From contig NZ_JYLB01000001.1 in assembly GCF_001042905.1 (NCBI RefSeq), positions 248,001 through 312,000 of the forward strand: a stretch of DNA of 64,000 nt, given 5' to 3'. The notes under the pieces were generated by a model. It saw nothing but the letters and a program-made list of their open reading frames with translations, was not told the origin of the DNA and made no database searches. A program made the position numbers and the translations under genes. This document shows, piece after piece, positions 63,282 through 64,000 of this stretch. The DNA comes from Pseudomonas lini (lineage in GTDB: Bacteria > Pseudomonadota > Gammaproteobacteria > Pseudomonadales > Pseudomonadaceae). The first letter of the stretch is position 1. The number at the start of each line of letters is the position of its first letter.

Positions 63282-64000
63282 TCAATTGCAGTTGGAGGAG
63301 GGCTTGAACTGAACCGCGGAAATAGAGCTGTAGAACGTGCTCAAGTCTTTTATCGGGACGGGTTCGCTGATCTGATGATCCGCTTGCTCGAAGAGGCTTC
63401 GTGCAGCATTGGCGATCAACATGGGAGCGCCAAGATCGTTGCCGCGCAAACAGGCCGCTTTGAGGATGGTTTTTTCGCTCGAGAGTGCCGTGTTATCCAG
63501 GGCGTGACTGGATAACAATTGGGTATAAATAGAGCGAGAGGATTCACTCCATCCCGATGTCTTTTCCAGGACCAGTGCCATGTCTTCCAATGCCAGCCCA
63601 TATCGCAGGCCTGCCGCCGTGCATTCATAAGTAATCGCGCTGCATAGCGATGCGATCGCACCTGTGACCAGCTCGATGGCGTGATCTTCAGGGCACGCTT
63701 GAGGGGCACCATCCGTGTTCGGCGTCACGGCATCGCCGTCGTACAATTTTGTCGCCGCCATGCTTTCGATGAGCCCGACCATGTCTTCGAGCTGCGCGTT
63801 TGGCCCCAAGGTGTTGGTTCCGATTTGCAACAATGCCCTGACCAGAGCGGTTAGCGGCATCGGGACATCCCTGGACATTCCCAGCGCGACGGCTTGATCG
63901 ACGTCTTTGAGCATCAAAGCGAGGGCGAAATTGGTGGAGGGTTTTCCCTGGGCGAGCGCGGGCAGCATCCTGTCTGTGGTTTGATTTCGCGCTTTGTTGC
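63282..64000 (-). CDS. 3-hydroxyisobutyrate-dehydrogenase-like NAD(P)-dependent oxidoreductase (partial, 5' end beyond the window)
   Basis: The C-terminal ~239 residues of a beta-hydroxyacid dehydrogenase. GKPSTNFALALMLKDVDQAVALGMSRDVPMPLTALVRALLQ (near the window edge) matches the GK...F...L..KD..LA...A...g...P domain 2 of the family, with the active-site Lys in the KD segment. The frame stays open to base 64000, so the N-terminal Rossmann domain is outside. After that matching segment, the C-terminal half is longer than usual. It may act on a hydroxy acid of the pathway. Confidence 0.82.
   Translation of the reverse strand, partial: NKARNQTTDRMLPALAQGKPSTNFALALMLKDVDQAVALGMSRDVPMPLTALVRALLQIGTNTLGPNAQLEDMVGLIESMAATKLYDGDAVTPNTDGAPQACPEDHAIELVTGAIASLCSAITYECTAAGLRYGLALEDMALVLEKTSGWSESSRSIYTQLLSSHALDNTALSSEKTILKAACLRGNDLGAPMLIANAARSLFEQADHQISEPVPIKDLSTFYSSISAVQFKPSSNCN

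Noticed and set aside
1..64000. CRISPR arrays, rRNA and tRNA genes, insertion sequences
   Set aside because: I looked for regularly spaced repeats, cloverleaf ends and transposase motifs (DDE, HTH_Tnp) and saw none. A tRNAscan or ISfinder search would be decisive.

Overview
The window looks like a Pseudomonas chromosome, probably P. fluorescens or P. putida group. The gene content supports this: an MtlEFGK-type polyol ABC transporter with an AraC regulator, a MexAB-OprM/TtgABC-type RND pump, pqqABCDE, an OprB porin, several CrgA-like LysR regulators and a PctA-like chemoreceptor. All calls rest on reading the sequence and on remembered family features; no database search was possible.

Region 1 (1-12.0 kb) is one end of an integrative and conjugative element of the SPI-7/PFGI-1/pKLC102 class. 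Read on the minus strand it runs: a 249-aa hypothetical gene, an AlpA-like excision regulator, parA, a 69-aa ORF, parB, DUF2857, an STY4528-family replication protein, a TIGR03761 protein, DUF3158, ssb, a CoiA-like nuclease gene and topB. An XRE regulator and a small FecR-N-terminal-like protein form a divergent pair beyond topB. No integrase, transfer genes, tRNA or att repeat lie in the window, so neither boundary is proven.

Region 2 (12.0-24.1 kb) is chromosomal. It has an SDR/LysR divergent pair, a DHFR-like reductase, a methyltransferase and a polyol locus. The polyol locus is a divergent unit: fructokinase and AraC activator on the minus strand; binding protein, two permeases, ATPase and a SmoS-like sorbitol dehydrogenase on the plus strand. 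Together they would import sorbitol/mannitol-type polyols, oxidise them to a ketose and phosphorylate fructose.

Region 3 (24.3-32.3 kb) starts with a four-gene minus-strand operon whose products are all membrane or exported: a Tat-signal SDR, a membrane-anchored metallo-beta-lactamase-fold hydrolase, an ATP/ADP-translocase-like permease and a second Tat-signal dinucleotide-binding protein. A LysR gene diverges from it. A cyclophilin-like protein, another LysR gene and an orphan XdhC gene follow.

Region 4 (32.6-38.4 kb) is a complete RND efflux operon without a local repressor, followed by a terminator and a small lipoprotein gene.

Region 5 (39.3-52.1 kb, all minus strand) joins PQQ synthesis (pqqABCDE, no pqqF in view), an OprB sugar porin, tcuAB (tricarballylate oxidation), a membrane PQQ-dependent dehydrogenase of the glucose/quinate/shikimate family, an SMP-30/Drp35-like lactonase and a bicupin. 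The dehydrogenase, lactonase, porin and PQQ genes fit periplasmic aldose oxidation to lactone and acid.

Region 6 (52.4-64 kb) looks like a catabolic cluster for an unknown CoA-activated acid: NDP-forming acyl-CoA ligase, 2Fe-2S/FAD reductase, two crotonase-family enzymes, LysR and IclR regulators, a chemoreceptor, an MHS-family permease and a truncated 3-hydroxyisobutyrate-dehydrogenase-like protein. A shared CATnCTAGnATG motif lies in the bicupin/ligase divergent promoter and in front of the IclR gene, and may be its operator.
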